Below, one piece after another: positions 48,590 to 59,076 of a stretch of 64,000 nt of DNA. The stretch is from assembly GCF_010015445.1 (NCBI RefSeq), contig NC_053128.1, positions 10,639,840 through 10,703,839 of the forward strand. Direction: 5' to 3'. The notes beneath the pieces are model-generated. The model searched no databases. It was given only the letters and a program-made list of their open reading frames with translations, and was not told the DNA's origin. Both the position numbers and the translations under genes were made by a program. Each line of letters begins with the position of its first letter. Positions within the stretch are counted from its first letter, which is position 1. Source of the DNA: Perca fluviatilis. Its lineage: Eukaryota; Chordata; Actinopteri; Perciformes; Percidae.

Positions 48590-48740
48590 TTAAGTCATTG
48601 TTACTTGAATATCTTTAATTCTTGAACTGTTGGACGGACAAAACAAGTTATTTTAACAAGGTTTTTAAGTTCTTGGGAGGATTTATTTATTGATGTTTTA
48701 GACAGTGAACAATCAATTGATTAAATAAAAAAGAAAAATT

Positions 48741-48930
48741 GGTAACACTTGAAGTTTTCTACATGAGTGACATGACACTGTCATGAAACATGAACCCTAA
48801 CCCTAACTTGTCATGACAAAACTGAATGACACTTACTAAAAGAAGTGTTATGTCATAAACGTTTATAACTTGTTTATAATGTTTTATGACACGTTCATGA
48901 CAGTGTCATGTCACTCTTATGTAGAAAATT
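48741..48930. mobile_element. Palindrome-rich MITE
   Basis: It starts GGTAACACTTGAAGTTTTCT. Arms TCTACATGAGTGACATGACA (about 48758) and TGTCATGTCACTCTTATGTA (about 48905) pair with few mismatches and themselves contain the palindrome-like CATGACAGTGTCATG. CCCTAACCCTAA at about 48793 is not telomeric. Confidence 0.7.
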
Positions 48931-49315
48931 TCTTAACTTTAACTTGACTTATAATCAGCAGTGTGCTTTACTGACAAAATACTGAATAACGCACCTCTGT
49001 GTCTATTTATTTTTCCTATACCATGTCCACTTGCCAACAAAATGCCATTTGTACTATAATTGAATAAAGAATATTATTAATAACAAATTCATTTACTTGT
49101 ATAACTAATTTCTTAGTGTCGCTCTTCTGTTTTAAAGATAACCAAATAAAGTTCCTCAGAAATATAGTAGTTCAGAATTCTGAAGCAGGCTGGGCCAGGA
49201 AGTGTAAACTTGGCACAAATGATAAAATCAGGGGAGGAAGAAAGTCCACTGATTGCTTGACGTACTCAACCTAAGATTAGAGAATAGCACTGTGTCCTGA
49301 TACACTTCATTATTA
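48931..49315. other. Non-coding stretch, nothing recognised
   Basis: AT-rich linker between the MITE and the nested hAT cluster. Confidence 0.4.
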
Positions 49316-49782
49316 GAGAAAACCAGGGTGCGAACTACGTGGGGAGCTAGGGGGAGCTTGGCTCCCCTTAATAAGACATGTGCTCCATGTCTTATTATCA
49401 TTTTGACGTGCAGTTTCAATTTCGTGTAATGTGATCATCGTGGATTATTATGTGTACTATTGCAAAAATATTCATCAATGCATGTCGGCGATTTGAACCT
49501 CAATTCACTTCAATAAAGATAATTATTAGGGCTGTCAAACGATTAATTTTTTTTAATCGCTGAATTTCTATAGTTAATCGCGATTAATCGCATGTTTTAT
49601 CACATGATTACAATTATATTATTTAGCATTTCAGAACTGTTTTTAAGTAAATATTAACAATGGAAAGCGATTCTTACCGGTGTATCTTGATTGGGAATCA
49701 AATGAATGCAAAGAAAGTTACTTTATGAACTTAACTTTCAGATTTGTATTAGTTTATCATTTATTTACTCTAAACAAAAGAA

Positions 49783-50518
49783 GAATAAAAAGAAGGGTAC
49801 TAAACAACAGTCAGGAACTTGTTTATTGTTAAGGCCATGGTCAAAATTAAAGATTTAATAATAATGTAATAACTATAACAATAACGTATTTCACAAGTAA
49901 ATTTCTGTTGAACGACAAAAACAACCACCAGATGGGAAATTGGTATTTTACAATTACTGTGAATGCACCACGAGGCTACCTGTTTTAAGTGAACGCACTG
50001 TCTGTGTTGTTTAATTCCGACAATGGCAGCTGCTGCGCTGCAGAGCAGACTGTTAACGTCCCGGTGTTGGAATCCTCCACAGTGAAATACAGTCGCACTT
50101 TACACTGTTTAATGTTACCTGTCAGCATTTTTAACCATGTTTAATCCAGCTGCTAGCTAAAGGTAGGCTAACGTTACCTGCTGTCAGGTGTAGTGTAAAG
50201 TCAATTCAATTTTCAATTCAATTCAATTTTATTTATAGTATCAAATCATAACATAAGTTATCTCGAGACACTTTACAGATAGAGTAGGTCTAGACCACAC
50301 TCTATAATTTACAAAGCCCCAACAATTCCAACAATTCCAGTAATTCCCTCAAGGAGCAGTGGCCGAAGGGGGCGAGGAAAAACTCCCTCTTGGGAAGAAA
50401 CCTCGGACAGACCCAGGCTCTTGGTAGGCGGTGTCTACGCGAGCGAGCGCACAATTTTCGTTCTTATTCGGTCTCGTTACTACCGTTTAGGTCGGCACGT
50501 TTCGGTACCCAACCCTAC
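49783..50518 (-). mobile_element. Fragment of the TACCCAACCCTA hAT MITE, third layer
   Basis: Reverse complement of parts of 54661-55414: GGTACCCAACCCTA end, AATTCCGACAATGGCAGCTG, GTGAATGCACCACGAGGC, CAGGTGTAGTGTAAAGTCAA. The left terminus is missing or decayed, so this copy is truncated. A LINE tail interrupts it at 50200-50437. Confidence 0.8.
50200..50437 (-). mobile_element. LINE 3'-tail fragment T1, copy 3, innermost layer
   Basis: Same family as 15622 and 20050: AGATAGAGTAGGTCTAGACC, GGCGAGGAAAAACTCCC, CTCTTGGTAGGCGGTGTCTA, with an AATTCAATTCAATTTTATTT tail. It is inserted in the third-layer hAT just after GTGTAGTGTAAAG. Confidence 0.8.
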
Positions 50519-51250
50519 ATACCAGAGTCAAATTAGTGTACAATAACTTCTACATAATTTTGATTACTCACTGATGAGACAGCGTTTGCACTTTGCGCTT
50601 TGGTTTCAATAACAGGTCGGCGAGTAGCACTCTCCAAAACAGTGCTTTGCCTGAGCCCACTAGCATCAACCTGAGTCATGTTAACTGGACTATCCTTAGC
50701 TCGTAGGTAGTAGCTCAAGCTTGACGTGCTTCGTGATATTTTAATTCGGCTTTACACAATGTGCCTATGGCTTTCGACTTGTCTACGAGCCGTCCGGGAG
50801 TTTTGGAAAATAAAAAGCGCCATTCAGAATTGTGTTGCTGCTGCATTTCTCCATCATGCCTGCAGCCTGCAGCAGGAGGATGTGTTAGGAGGAAGTATGG
50901 CAGCTTGATGATAAGTCAAGGTGCGGCAAAGGGTCAAAATAGTAGCCTGTTAGGCACGACGTGAAGCCGAGTGAAGTGAAAATAAATGAATAAATGGCGG
51001 CATGCGATTAAAAAAAATTAACGCGTTATGCTCGGCCATTAATTGCAACGCGATTAACGCGTTAATGCTGACAGCCTTAATAATTATACATGCTATTCTT
51101 TTCATGAGCATCAAGGCATGGTATGCGGTGCGAATTCAATTCATGTTAAGTACATGTTAACTCAAAGATTCGTAGAAAAAATTTAAACGTAGGCCATTAA
51201 TCGGTGCGCAAAGTCCTTGAAATCCATTCTGCAGTTAGCATCATACAGCC

Positions 51251-51577
51251 ATGGCAAAAAGGAAACAAGGCAGTTTAATTCATTTTGGTTTCACTAAGAA
51301 ATTGTGTAGCGATGACGTTAATAGCACGACCGATTCACCTGCTGCAAGCCCTGTTGGCACACCTCCCACCGGGGTGACAACGCAAGAAGAAGCTGAAGAA
51401 ATAATGTCCTCTCTGGCTGAAGATTGAGGTTGTAACAGCTTGTCAGAGGCCAGTCATGATCCTAACCCCTCTGGCTCCTCTCTCCCGTTAAATTGGAACA
51501 GCCAGCAGTGGAGAGACTGGAAGAGCCGATATACATGGCCGTTTGTTAAGGATGGAAGTTTGGGGTGCATCGCTTAG
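51251..51577 (+). pseudogene. hAT TTF-type transposase N-terminal remnant, copy 2
   Basis: ATG at 51251 opens a 58-codon frame (MAKRKQGSLIHFGFTKKLC ...) to TGA at 51425-51427. The same frame then runs 49 codons to TAG at 51575. That second part holds LPLNWNSQQWRDWKSRYTWP then FVKDGSLGC, the W-x-W, WP-F and G-S-L-G-C pattern of the TTF-type zinc finger found before the hAT catalytic core. Everything after the finger's first cysteine is deleted. Copy 1 (32210-32508, minus) shares the TGA, so the source element was already unable to make this protein in one piece. The 58-codon part differs between copies mostly at two spots (S/N, and PTGV versus SARV). Confidence 0.78.
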
Positions 51578-51900
51578 GCCTAATTGAATGGAGGAATTAC
51601 GGTATTCGTCGGTAGCCTGAGTAACTTTAACCGTTGTTCATGTGAAATCTCAAAGACAGCCTGATGCTTTGTTTATAGACTATTTGTGGGTGGCTGTTTG
51701 ACCTATCAATTCCTGTCGATAAAGTATAATAGGGTAAATCCTGTATAGTGCATACACTTGTAGCTGTTATGTATCTTTGTAAGTCACAAGTGCTTGACCC
51801 CCTCCACACCAACACCACACCCCCGGTGAAAAAAAAAGAAAAAAGAAAAAAAGTGGGCTCCCCCAAAGGCCACGGTGTAGTTAATAAAACTGGAGAAAAC

Positions 51901-53165
51901 ATTACACATTCAGACAGAGGTGCCCGGTTATACCGTGTGGTTACTAAAAGGGAATCCACACCTGCCAGCCAATCAGAATTGAGAATTCACAGTAGCCATG
52001 GTATAAATGAGAATAATAGACATGTGAATCAATAGACATGGCGGCCAGCTACAGATGCAGACACATGGTCCGTGAAAGGGGGACCGCACTGTACTTACAA
52101 TGAGAAGTTGATGAACGTTTCAGGCAGTTTTTCTTGTGGATAAATTAGAATTCTACATCCCGTATGTTGCTAATCCCATTGATCTGCAATGTTAATGCTT
52201 AGACTTGACAAATCAATACACCTAATCATGGCATTAGGTCTTTAAGTGGTTAGAATTGAAGCCTTTCTTTTTTTCCTATAAAAGAAGCTTGCAGGCAAAT
52301 CTAGAGCAATCTGTCCCTCTTCATTCCCCTCTTTCACTGTTGACTTGAGTAGGTCATGGACTCAGTAGACCTCGCTCGGTTACTACATGCCTCACTAATC
52401 TAGACAGAATAACTGAGTTTACAAAACTGACTGTTCATTTTAATTTTTAATGGTTACAGCCCCATTTAAGCAGATTTTTCCATACATCTTAATCTCGTAA
52501 TGTGTAGTGTGTATTTCGGACCGGCTGCTCCTCCTGCATGTATGTGCAACTCCGGTAGTAGTAAAATAAGCTTTTATCATAAATCAGCCATTTTTTACTG
52601 CTTCATGCTTTTGCTGTGAGTTGAAATTACAGCTGACTCCATTTTTCAAATTAATGGGCGTACAATAATGGGTTTTAAGTGTGTAAAAGGTACTTCATTT
52701 CAATATTGTAATGCCAGTGTGTCCAATTAATCCACGTTGCATGATGGGCTCTGTGACTGGTTATACGTCACATACTTCTGTGCCCTGAAAGTCTTTTTAA
52801 TTTCATGTGCCTTAAATCTGAGCGGGCACACTCCAAAATGTAATATATCACACATTCTGTAGTGCCCTAGAATTTTGCTTGCCTAAGCTCGACCACACAT
52901 TGCACACTTTAAATCCCTCGGCTCCCGTGTCAGAGAGAGGAAGACAGTCGGGAGGGGGGGGAGGTGGGGTTGGAGGAATTAAGAAGTTTATATCTGAATA
53001 TTTAAGTTCTGCGAAAATACAGATTATTTACCATACAGCCTCCTAGTTCTGTTGTGATCAGTTTTTCCCAAAGAAAGCACCTTGTATGCATTTTATAATC
53101 ATTTTAAGGCGAGGTGGCAAGAAAAAGAAAAGAAAGGAGGTGGGGTGGGGGGCATATACCCAATC
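51901..53165. other. Non-coding stretch, nothing firm recognised
   Basis: A G-rich patch at 52950-52970 and 53139-53151; otherwise AT-rich. No exon signal or repeat end is supported. Confidence 0.35.
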
Positions 53166-53180
53166 AAGTACAGTATAGTA

Positions 53181-53365
53181 GGTCACCTGGGTAGCTCACC
53201 TGGTAGAGCGCGCGCCCATATATAGAGGTTCACTCCTCGACGCAGCGGGTTGACTCCGCCCTGCGGCCCTTTGCTGCATGTCATAAGCCCTCTCTCTCCC
53301 CTTTCATGTCTTCAGCTGTCCTATAAAAATTAAGGCCTAAAATGCCCAAAAAATAATCTTTAAAA
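53181..53365 (+). mobile_element. tRNA-derived SINE S1, copy 2
   Basis: Box A-like GTAGCTCACCTGGTAGAGCG and a box B-like GGTTGACTCC, then the same body as copy 1 (CTGCGGCCCTTTGCTGCATG) and an A-rich end. A perfect 15-bp target duplication AAGTACAGTATAGTA flanks it (53166-53180 and 53366-53380). Head and body match copy 1 at 41664. Confidence 0.92.
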
Positions 53366-53380
53366 AAGTACAGTATAGTA

Positions 53381-54652
53381 CATAATGTCTAAAGTAAAAG
53401 TACAAAAAGATGCAGCCTGTCTACAATAAATTACCATATCCATAATGTTGATTATACATTTCTGCCAGTCTATAACCTTGAAAAGCTGCCACAAAGAAAT
53501 CATTCCTTTTAATGGTTATAACGTGTGCTACAGTAGACAATTTAATAAGAAATATTTTGTTTTCTTGCTCACTTTTCATTTATTTGAAGTGCCCCAGCGT
53601 GCGGCCTTAGCCCTGCTGGCCAACCCACTTGGGCACTCTGGGTAATAGCCTTTGCTCAGAGCACCGTGCATTCAAATGAAATATCAACTTGTCGCACCGC
53701 CAAGGAAGACGACAGCTGACTCTGGTCAGCCTGCCAACATTCAACAACATAAAAATTGAACATTCACTCTGTCCCCAGGGATGGGGGACAGTCTCACTTT
53801 TATGGGACTTCGGAAAGATTGCCATTGGAACTTGACCATAGGTGAGGTAATTGGGGACAAGATATATTTTAGGAAATTATATAATGATTTAACTTTGGCT
53901 GTTTTGTGCATTTGCAAGCCCATTTTAGTTGACATTTAGTGAGAACATTTGAGTCCAACTTCAGCAAACTACTCCCAGTTGTTGAGTAGTTAAGCCCGGA
54001 GGGAAACTGGAGCACAGAGCATGCTGTGTAATGGATATTCATTGGCTGCAATTGCATCTTTATCAGACACAAATTGTGTTGAAGCATTATTCGCTGCACA
54101 CAATAAAAGAAAAAGCAATGTGCTCCAGTTTGCTTTGAGGCACAACTACCCATCTTGTCATTCTCTAAGAGCACTGCTCCACTGGCTGTAGGGAATACAC
54201 GGGCTTTTACTAACAAGATTGTAACTTAAATCTGCTTAAAAACAAGCTTTTGCTGTTGGATTGTGGGTAATGTAGGCAGGAGGTTTTATAATGGCAGAGG
54301 AATGCATGGGGGAAAAAAAGACAATGTCTCTAGCTTTGTTGCATTAACTCATTTTTTAAAAAAATAGTTCATCACGTCTGATATGTTATTGAAGTGCAAT
54401 GCTAAATTGGTGCAGTACTCTTAGGATTTAATCTAGATTTTTAGATGCCAGTTTTAACAAAATTCCACACTCGTATTTGGCCGAGGATTAAACAGGGATG
54501 GAGTTTTTAGATGATGACAGCTGGTCGAGTTTTATAGGTGGATTCTCTGCAGAAAAGGTAGGGCTACGCTTGGCTTATTTCACTGAAGTTCTGACAAAAG
54601 GTATTATAAGACTTGCAGCCTACCACACAAACCACATCCGCTGCCATTCATA
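53381..54652. other. Non-coding stretch, nothing firm recognised
   Basis: Frames at 53607-53825 and 53869-54216 (minus) have no motif. No repeat edge is supported. Confidence 0.35.
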
Positions 54653-54660
54653 CTCATAAG

Positions 54661-55414
54661 TAGGGTTGGGTACCGAAACTCGGTGCCAATAGGGAACCGC
54701 CGACGTAAAAGGTAGTAACGAGACCGAATAAGAACGAAAGTTTCGGTGCCTCATTTCGGTGCTTGACTTTACACTACACCTGACAGCATGTAGACGCTTA
54801 CCCACCTGTAGCTAGCAGCTGGATTAAACACTGGTAAAATGCTGACAGCTAACGTTAAACAGTGTAAAGTGTGACTGTCTTTCACTGTGGAGGACTTCAA
54901 CAGCGGGATGTAACAGTCTGCTCTGCAGCGCAGCAGCAGCTGCCGTTATTGCAATTCATAGATATACAGTATTGTTTATATGGTCGAATTAAAAAAAAAA
55001 CCGGCCTTTTTTTTTCAGCTGCCGTTGTCGAATTAAACAATACAGACGGTGCGTTCACTTGCAGCTGCCGTTGTCGGAATTAAACAACACAGACGGTGCA
55101 TTCACTTAAAACAGGTTGCCTCGTGGTGCATTCACAGTAATTGTAAAATACCCTTTTCCCATCTGGGGTTCAACAGCAATTTACTGGTGAAATAAGTTAT
55201 TGTTATAGTTATTACATTATTATTAAATCTTTAATTTTGACCATGGCCTTAGCAATAAACAAGTCACTGACTGTTGTTTACTACCCTTATTTTTTTTCTT
55301 CTTCTTTTTTTTTTTTTACTTTATTGAAAAGTACCGGTTTAGGCACCGGCACCGTTTTAAAAGTATTGATTTAGCACCGGAATCGAAAAAAAAACCAAAC
55401 GATACCCAACCCTA
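54661..55414. mobile_element. hAT-type MITE with TAGGGTTGGGTACC ends, 754 bp
   Basis: Ends TAGGGTTGGGTACCGAAAC and CGATACCCAACCCTA. Perfect 8-bp duplications CTCATAAG flank it (54653-54660 and 55415-55422). The core includes a tandem pair of about 47 bp, GCAGCTGCCGTTGTCG ... GACGGTGC (from 55017 and 55064). A truncated inverted copy is at 49783-50518. Confidence 0.92.
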
Positions 55415-55422
55415 CTCATAAG

Positions 55423-56978
55423 CAAGTGGGAAAAACGGACTCAAGACTTGAAAGTTACAGTATTGGAAAAGGATTTATCTTTGTGATAAGTACACTGATG
55501 TGTGTTTCTATATTGGTGCACTGCAAGTTGTTCAAATCTCCTAGATGTAACTTCTACGAGATATGAGATCTCCAAACCCCTCTGGCTCTGCTTGGTCATG
55601 CTCTACTAAGAAGATAGAACCAGGTAAACAGATGTCTGTAGCTTACCACATGAGATCAAATCTCTTCTGAGGGGGGAACAGACAGCAATGCCTGCCTGAA
55701 CCATGGTTGTAGCATTTCATTTATATTTAAGGTTCTAACTCTGTGCCTTTCTTCCCGCAGTGACACAGATGTAGGGACGTAGCTCTCTATGCTAGTTAGC
55801 CTTAATGGCCGTTCCAGGCGACAACTTTCTCTGTTTACTGTCGGTCAGAATCAGAGTGTTTGAAATTTTTCACGTAGGAGGCTCACGCAGCTTTCCATGA
55901 TATTCGTTGTTCGGCGGGAGGGGGTCCTTACAGCATCTGATGCATAAAAAAAAAAAAAAAGAGGAAAACATGAGTAATGCCTGTGCAGAATGCCACATTT
56001 AATGACTGGATGATCAATCTGTGCTAAAGTGAAAGTCTCTTTTCATTCTACTCTGTATAGCCTCCCATGGGAGCCCGGTGCACACATGTCCAGTGGGTTT
56101 TTTATTACTCTTCTGTCTATGCAGAAATCCATGCTGAACCAATGTGTGCTAATTAATGATGGTGTCTTGCGGAGGCGTCAATGAGCCAGTGGCTTAACAC
56201 TGTGGCTTTCTATCACAGCGTATAGCCTGGAGTTTTCTTACGTCGAAAATATGTTTGAATTACCCTTCTCTGCTTGATCCCCAATGCATTTTTATTGAGA
56301 TGACATAGTGAGGATTCCCTAAGGGCTTCGCAACAGACATTTTTCAATGGGATTATCGTTTAGGGAAGACTAATGGCTGTGTATAGTGCCATGGATGCTT
56401 GGTCAGTTACCTAATGGATGTGATGGAAGTGGAAGTGCATCTGTTGCTTGGAGGACTCAAGGGGTTTATTTATAGCACACATTTTCACATGTAGCGTGCA
56501 TCTTTACTCAAATCTCATATACTCAGACCTAATTTACTCCCTTAGTATTTGCTTGCATTCTGGGAGAGATTCATGAATATCTGGCAATATTTAGCATTCT
56601 CTCTCTTCCTTATTTCAATATTTATTTTTTTTTAATAAAAGAATCAAACACAGAGTTTAGCACACACACACTGTTTGATTGTCTGCCTGGTTGTTAGTTA
56701 GCAAGTAGTCACAGCCATTAACAGTGACACAGTTTTGGTACTTGAGCATTTGTCCCTTTTTAACTACTACTTGAATTACTACACTTTCTTAAAAGAAAAT
56801 AATCTTCTACGGTCTATCACTGTTCATTTTGATGCTTATTCTGATACACAGTCATTTTCTTGACATTTTATATTAAAATAACACATTTGGAGGACTGTTC
56901 ATTCAGTTTTTGGCAAAGGTATGCACTCTTTCAGTGCTTTTTAGTAGTCAATTGGCAAATGTAATTAGGGCAGATCCA
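55423..56978. other. Non-coding stretch, nothing firm recognised
   Basis: An A-run at 55948-55962; otherwise ordinary AT-rich sequence without exon or repeat signals. Confidence 0.4.
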
Positions 56979-56982
56979 TTAA

Positions 56983-57182
56983 AAGGGACATATTGTGGAA
57001 AACTCACTTGTTCAGTGCTTGTTCAGTGCCTACCAATAAACAATCTGTGATATAAGACAACCCAGTCATTGTTTTGTGGGCTGCCTAGATCAGAAAACAT
57101 GGGAACATTTAACAAGCCATTCTGATTTGGCGCCAGTTCCTATGTCGCATGCAGGCTCATTAGAATATAATGCCCCCCATCT
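56983..57182 (+). mobile_element. TTAA-type element, left part only
   Basis: After TTAA (56979-56982) it begins AAGGGACATATTGTGGAAAA and continues CTCACTTGTTCAGTGC, wording of a frequent fish TTAA element. The right part is lost where the LINE-like tail begins at about 57186. Confidence 0.5.
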
Positions 57183-57185
57183 GAG

Positions 57186-57420
57186 TATTAGATTAGATTA
57201 GACATCTTTATTTTGCACTTGCATGGACAGTTTCCTTTGGCTTCACAGACATGCATACTCTTAAGATACTTAAATATTTCACAGACATACATACACACAA
57301 GTCTTTTTCTGCCGTGGGCTTGAATACATGAGATAAAAAAATAAGTAAAGTGGGCCAAAGGGTTGGGATAAAAGTGTGGAAATATTAACAATTAGTGCAT
57401 CTCTTAAATAGACATTGTAG
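57186..57420 (-). mobile_element. LINE-like 3' end
   Basis: TTAGATTAGATTAGACATCT then TTATTTTGCACTTGCATGG is a tail with (TTAGA)n repeats, so the element reads minus and only its 3' part is present. Clade not determined. Confidence 0.5.
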
Positions 57421-57829
57421 AAACCAGCAGCCGTCACTAATACCTAATAAAAGTCATTAGTTTAGAACAGTGGTTCTCAACCTTTTTTGTGCCATCGCCC
57501 CCTATCCATTATCCAGGTCCTTAACGCCCCCATCAAATATTATGTAGGCTAATTGCCCCGAATATTAATGATTACGCCCTAATATAGGCCTGTTATTGTT
57601 GTTACTATTGTTATCAAAGATAAATAAAAAATCAAATCATTTAATGCCAAACAACACATGTATTAGTTTCCCAGGTATCAAAAAAGCCATGTGAATAGAA
57701 ATTATATATATTTACAGGTTTTTAAAAAAATGCAACCATTTGACATTCAAATTAAATAACAGCAGCCAATCAGAACGACTAGATATGTAACATTCAAACT
57801 ATAATTAGGTATTATCAAAAGGCCTGCTG

Positions 57830-57960
57830 CATGTCCCAGGTGTGAACCTCAGCACCTTTAGAAGATGACTATAATTTGAATGTCCTTTTTTGTTTGTGAA
57901 GTGACCTTGGGTGTCACGAAAGGCGCTATAAATAAAATGTATTATTATTATTATTATTAC
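57830..57960 (+). mobile_element. LINE/SINE-type 3' tail with (ATT)n
   Basis: GTGACCTTGGGTGTCACGAA then AGGCGCTATAAATAAAATGT and an ATT run (57940-57959) is a typical fish retroposon tail. Two versions of AGCAGCCAATCAGAACG / AGTAGCCAATCAGAAAC (57760 and 57970) lie on either side, an imperfect local duplication. Confidence 0.6.
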
Positions 57961-58093
57961 AAACACTAACAGTAGCCAATCAGAAACACCTAGCAATTTA
58001 ACATTCAAATCTATTTTTCATTAAAATCTAAATCTATAATCTAATCCAACGGAAAACAAACTGGCACTTATCAAGGGGTAAAAGCAGAAGGAT

Positions 58094-58123
58094 TACACAC
58101 ACACACACACACTCACACACACA
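58094..58123. repeat. (AC)n microsatellite, short
   Basis: About 15 AC units with one ACTC interruption. Confidence 0.9.
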
Positions 58124-58223
58124 AAAGTATTTTGGTGAAGACAAACGACTTGAAGAACGACACCTACTGCCGAATGGAAATAAGTTTACAACCTTTGAAA
58201 GTTAGTGAGAGCCCTTTTTTCTA

Positions 58224-58281
58224 GAGTCTAGGTTAGAAGAGTCTAGGTTAGAAGAGTCTAGGTTAGAAGAGTCTAGGTTTG
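58224..58281. repeat. 15-bp tandem repeat, about 3.8 units
   Basis: Unit GAGTCTAGGTTAGAA at 58224, 58239, 58254 and a partial at 58269. Confidence 0.95.
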
Positions 58282-59076
58282 CTATCGCCTGTCTTGTGAG
58301 TAAATAGCAGAAAAAAAACATTTGGAGAAACGCAACCCCATATTGCGCTGTGTTTTGCGGAGGTGTGTGAGAATCCTGTACAGTAAACAGTGACATCACT
58401 GCCTCTATCGCTTCCACAAGAAAGTTTTAAAACACCAAACACAAGCCCTGAACTGCCCGGGAGTTTGTGAACTAGCTAAATGTTTGCCAAACAACAAAGC
58501 ACAGTCGATATCTCACGCAATTCTCTTTTCTTTCTCTCTTTCTCCGTGAAATGAAGCTGCCTTCAGGTGCAGTAGGAAATGTTGGGTTCTATAAATGATC
58601 TGACGAAAAACTGTTACTGGGAAATATAAAGTCTACTTGTGCTACATTGGGGGGGGTTAAAGAATACAACAGGACGTCGCGGTGATTGCTTTTTTTTTTT
58701 TTTTCTGAATGCAGCTTCACGTAGTACAGAGCTCATTTAAGATGATGCGCTGACGTCCCGTTTCCATGAAGGCAGCGCGGAGCTGCGCCAAACTAAGCTG
58801 ACAGAAGCACAGAAGAGTTAGGATACCCGCCTGGTCCAGTCACAGTGCTGTAAACTGGCAGCTTTTAATGTTGCAGACCACTGAGTTTTTTAGTAGTTTA
58901 AGTGTAAACATATTGTTATTGTGAATCTTTGGTTTAAACTAGCTTTCAAACAAACGCCCCCCAAGGGCACCTCAACGCCCCCCTTTTCCAAAATATTGCT
59001 TCCAATCCTCCCCATCATCTTCTGAACGCTCCCTGGAGGGGCGGTACCGCCCCCGTTGAGAAAAACTGGTTAAGAA

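Larger units (their letters stand above)
49527..51079. mobile_element. hAT-type element, 1553 bp, second layer
   Basis: Ends TAGGGCTGTCAAACGATTAA and, inward from the right, TAAGGCTGTCAGCATTAACG. Perfect duplication ATAATTAT (49519-49526 and 51080-51087). Subterminal words TTAATCGCGATTAATCGC and GCGATTAACGCGTTAA mirror each other. It carries a third-layer hAT piece and a LINE tail. Confidence 0.88.
49324..51892 (+). mobile_element. hAT (TTF-type) element, copy 2, 2569 bp, host of nested insertions
   Basis: Left end CAGGGTGCGAACTACG; right end, read inward, CAGTTTTATTAACTACACCG. Perfect 8-bp duplications GAGAAAAC flank it (49316-49323 and 51893-51900). The native parts (49324-49526 and 51088-51892) match copy 1 at 31281-32828. 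It contains the transposase N-terminal remnant at 51251-51577 and a three-layer insertion at 49527-51079. Confidence 0.9.
57468..59068. mobile_element. hAT-type element, 1601 bp
   Basis: Left end CAGTGGTTCTCAACCTTTTT; right end GTTGAGAAAAACTG is its inexact inverse. Flanking 8-mers GTTTAGAA (57460-57467) and GTTAAGAA (59069-59076) differ at one base. Subterminal GCCCCC words occur at both sides (ATCGCCCCCTATCC left, ACGCCCCCCTTTTCC right). It contains a LINE-type tail near 57830-57960 and a 15-bp tandem repeat at 58224. No transposase frame is present. Confidence 0.82.

Noticed and set aside
48790..48815. CCCTAACCCTAA as an internal telomere repeat
   Set aside because: Only two units, inside a palindrome-rich MITE.
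53181..53365. A functional tRNA gene
   Set aside because: Only the promoter boxes survive, with no cloverleaf; the body, A-rich end and 15-bp duplication show a SINE.
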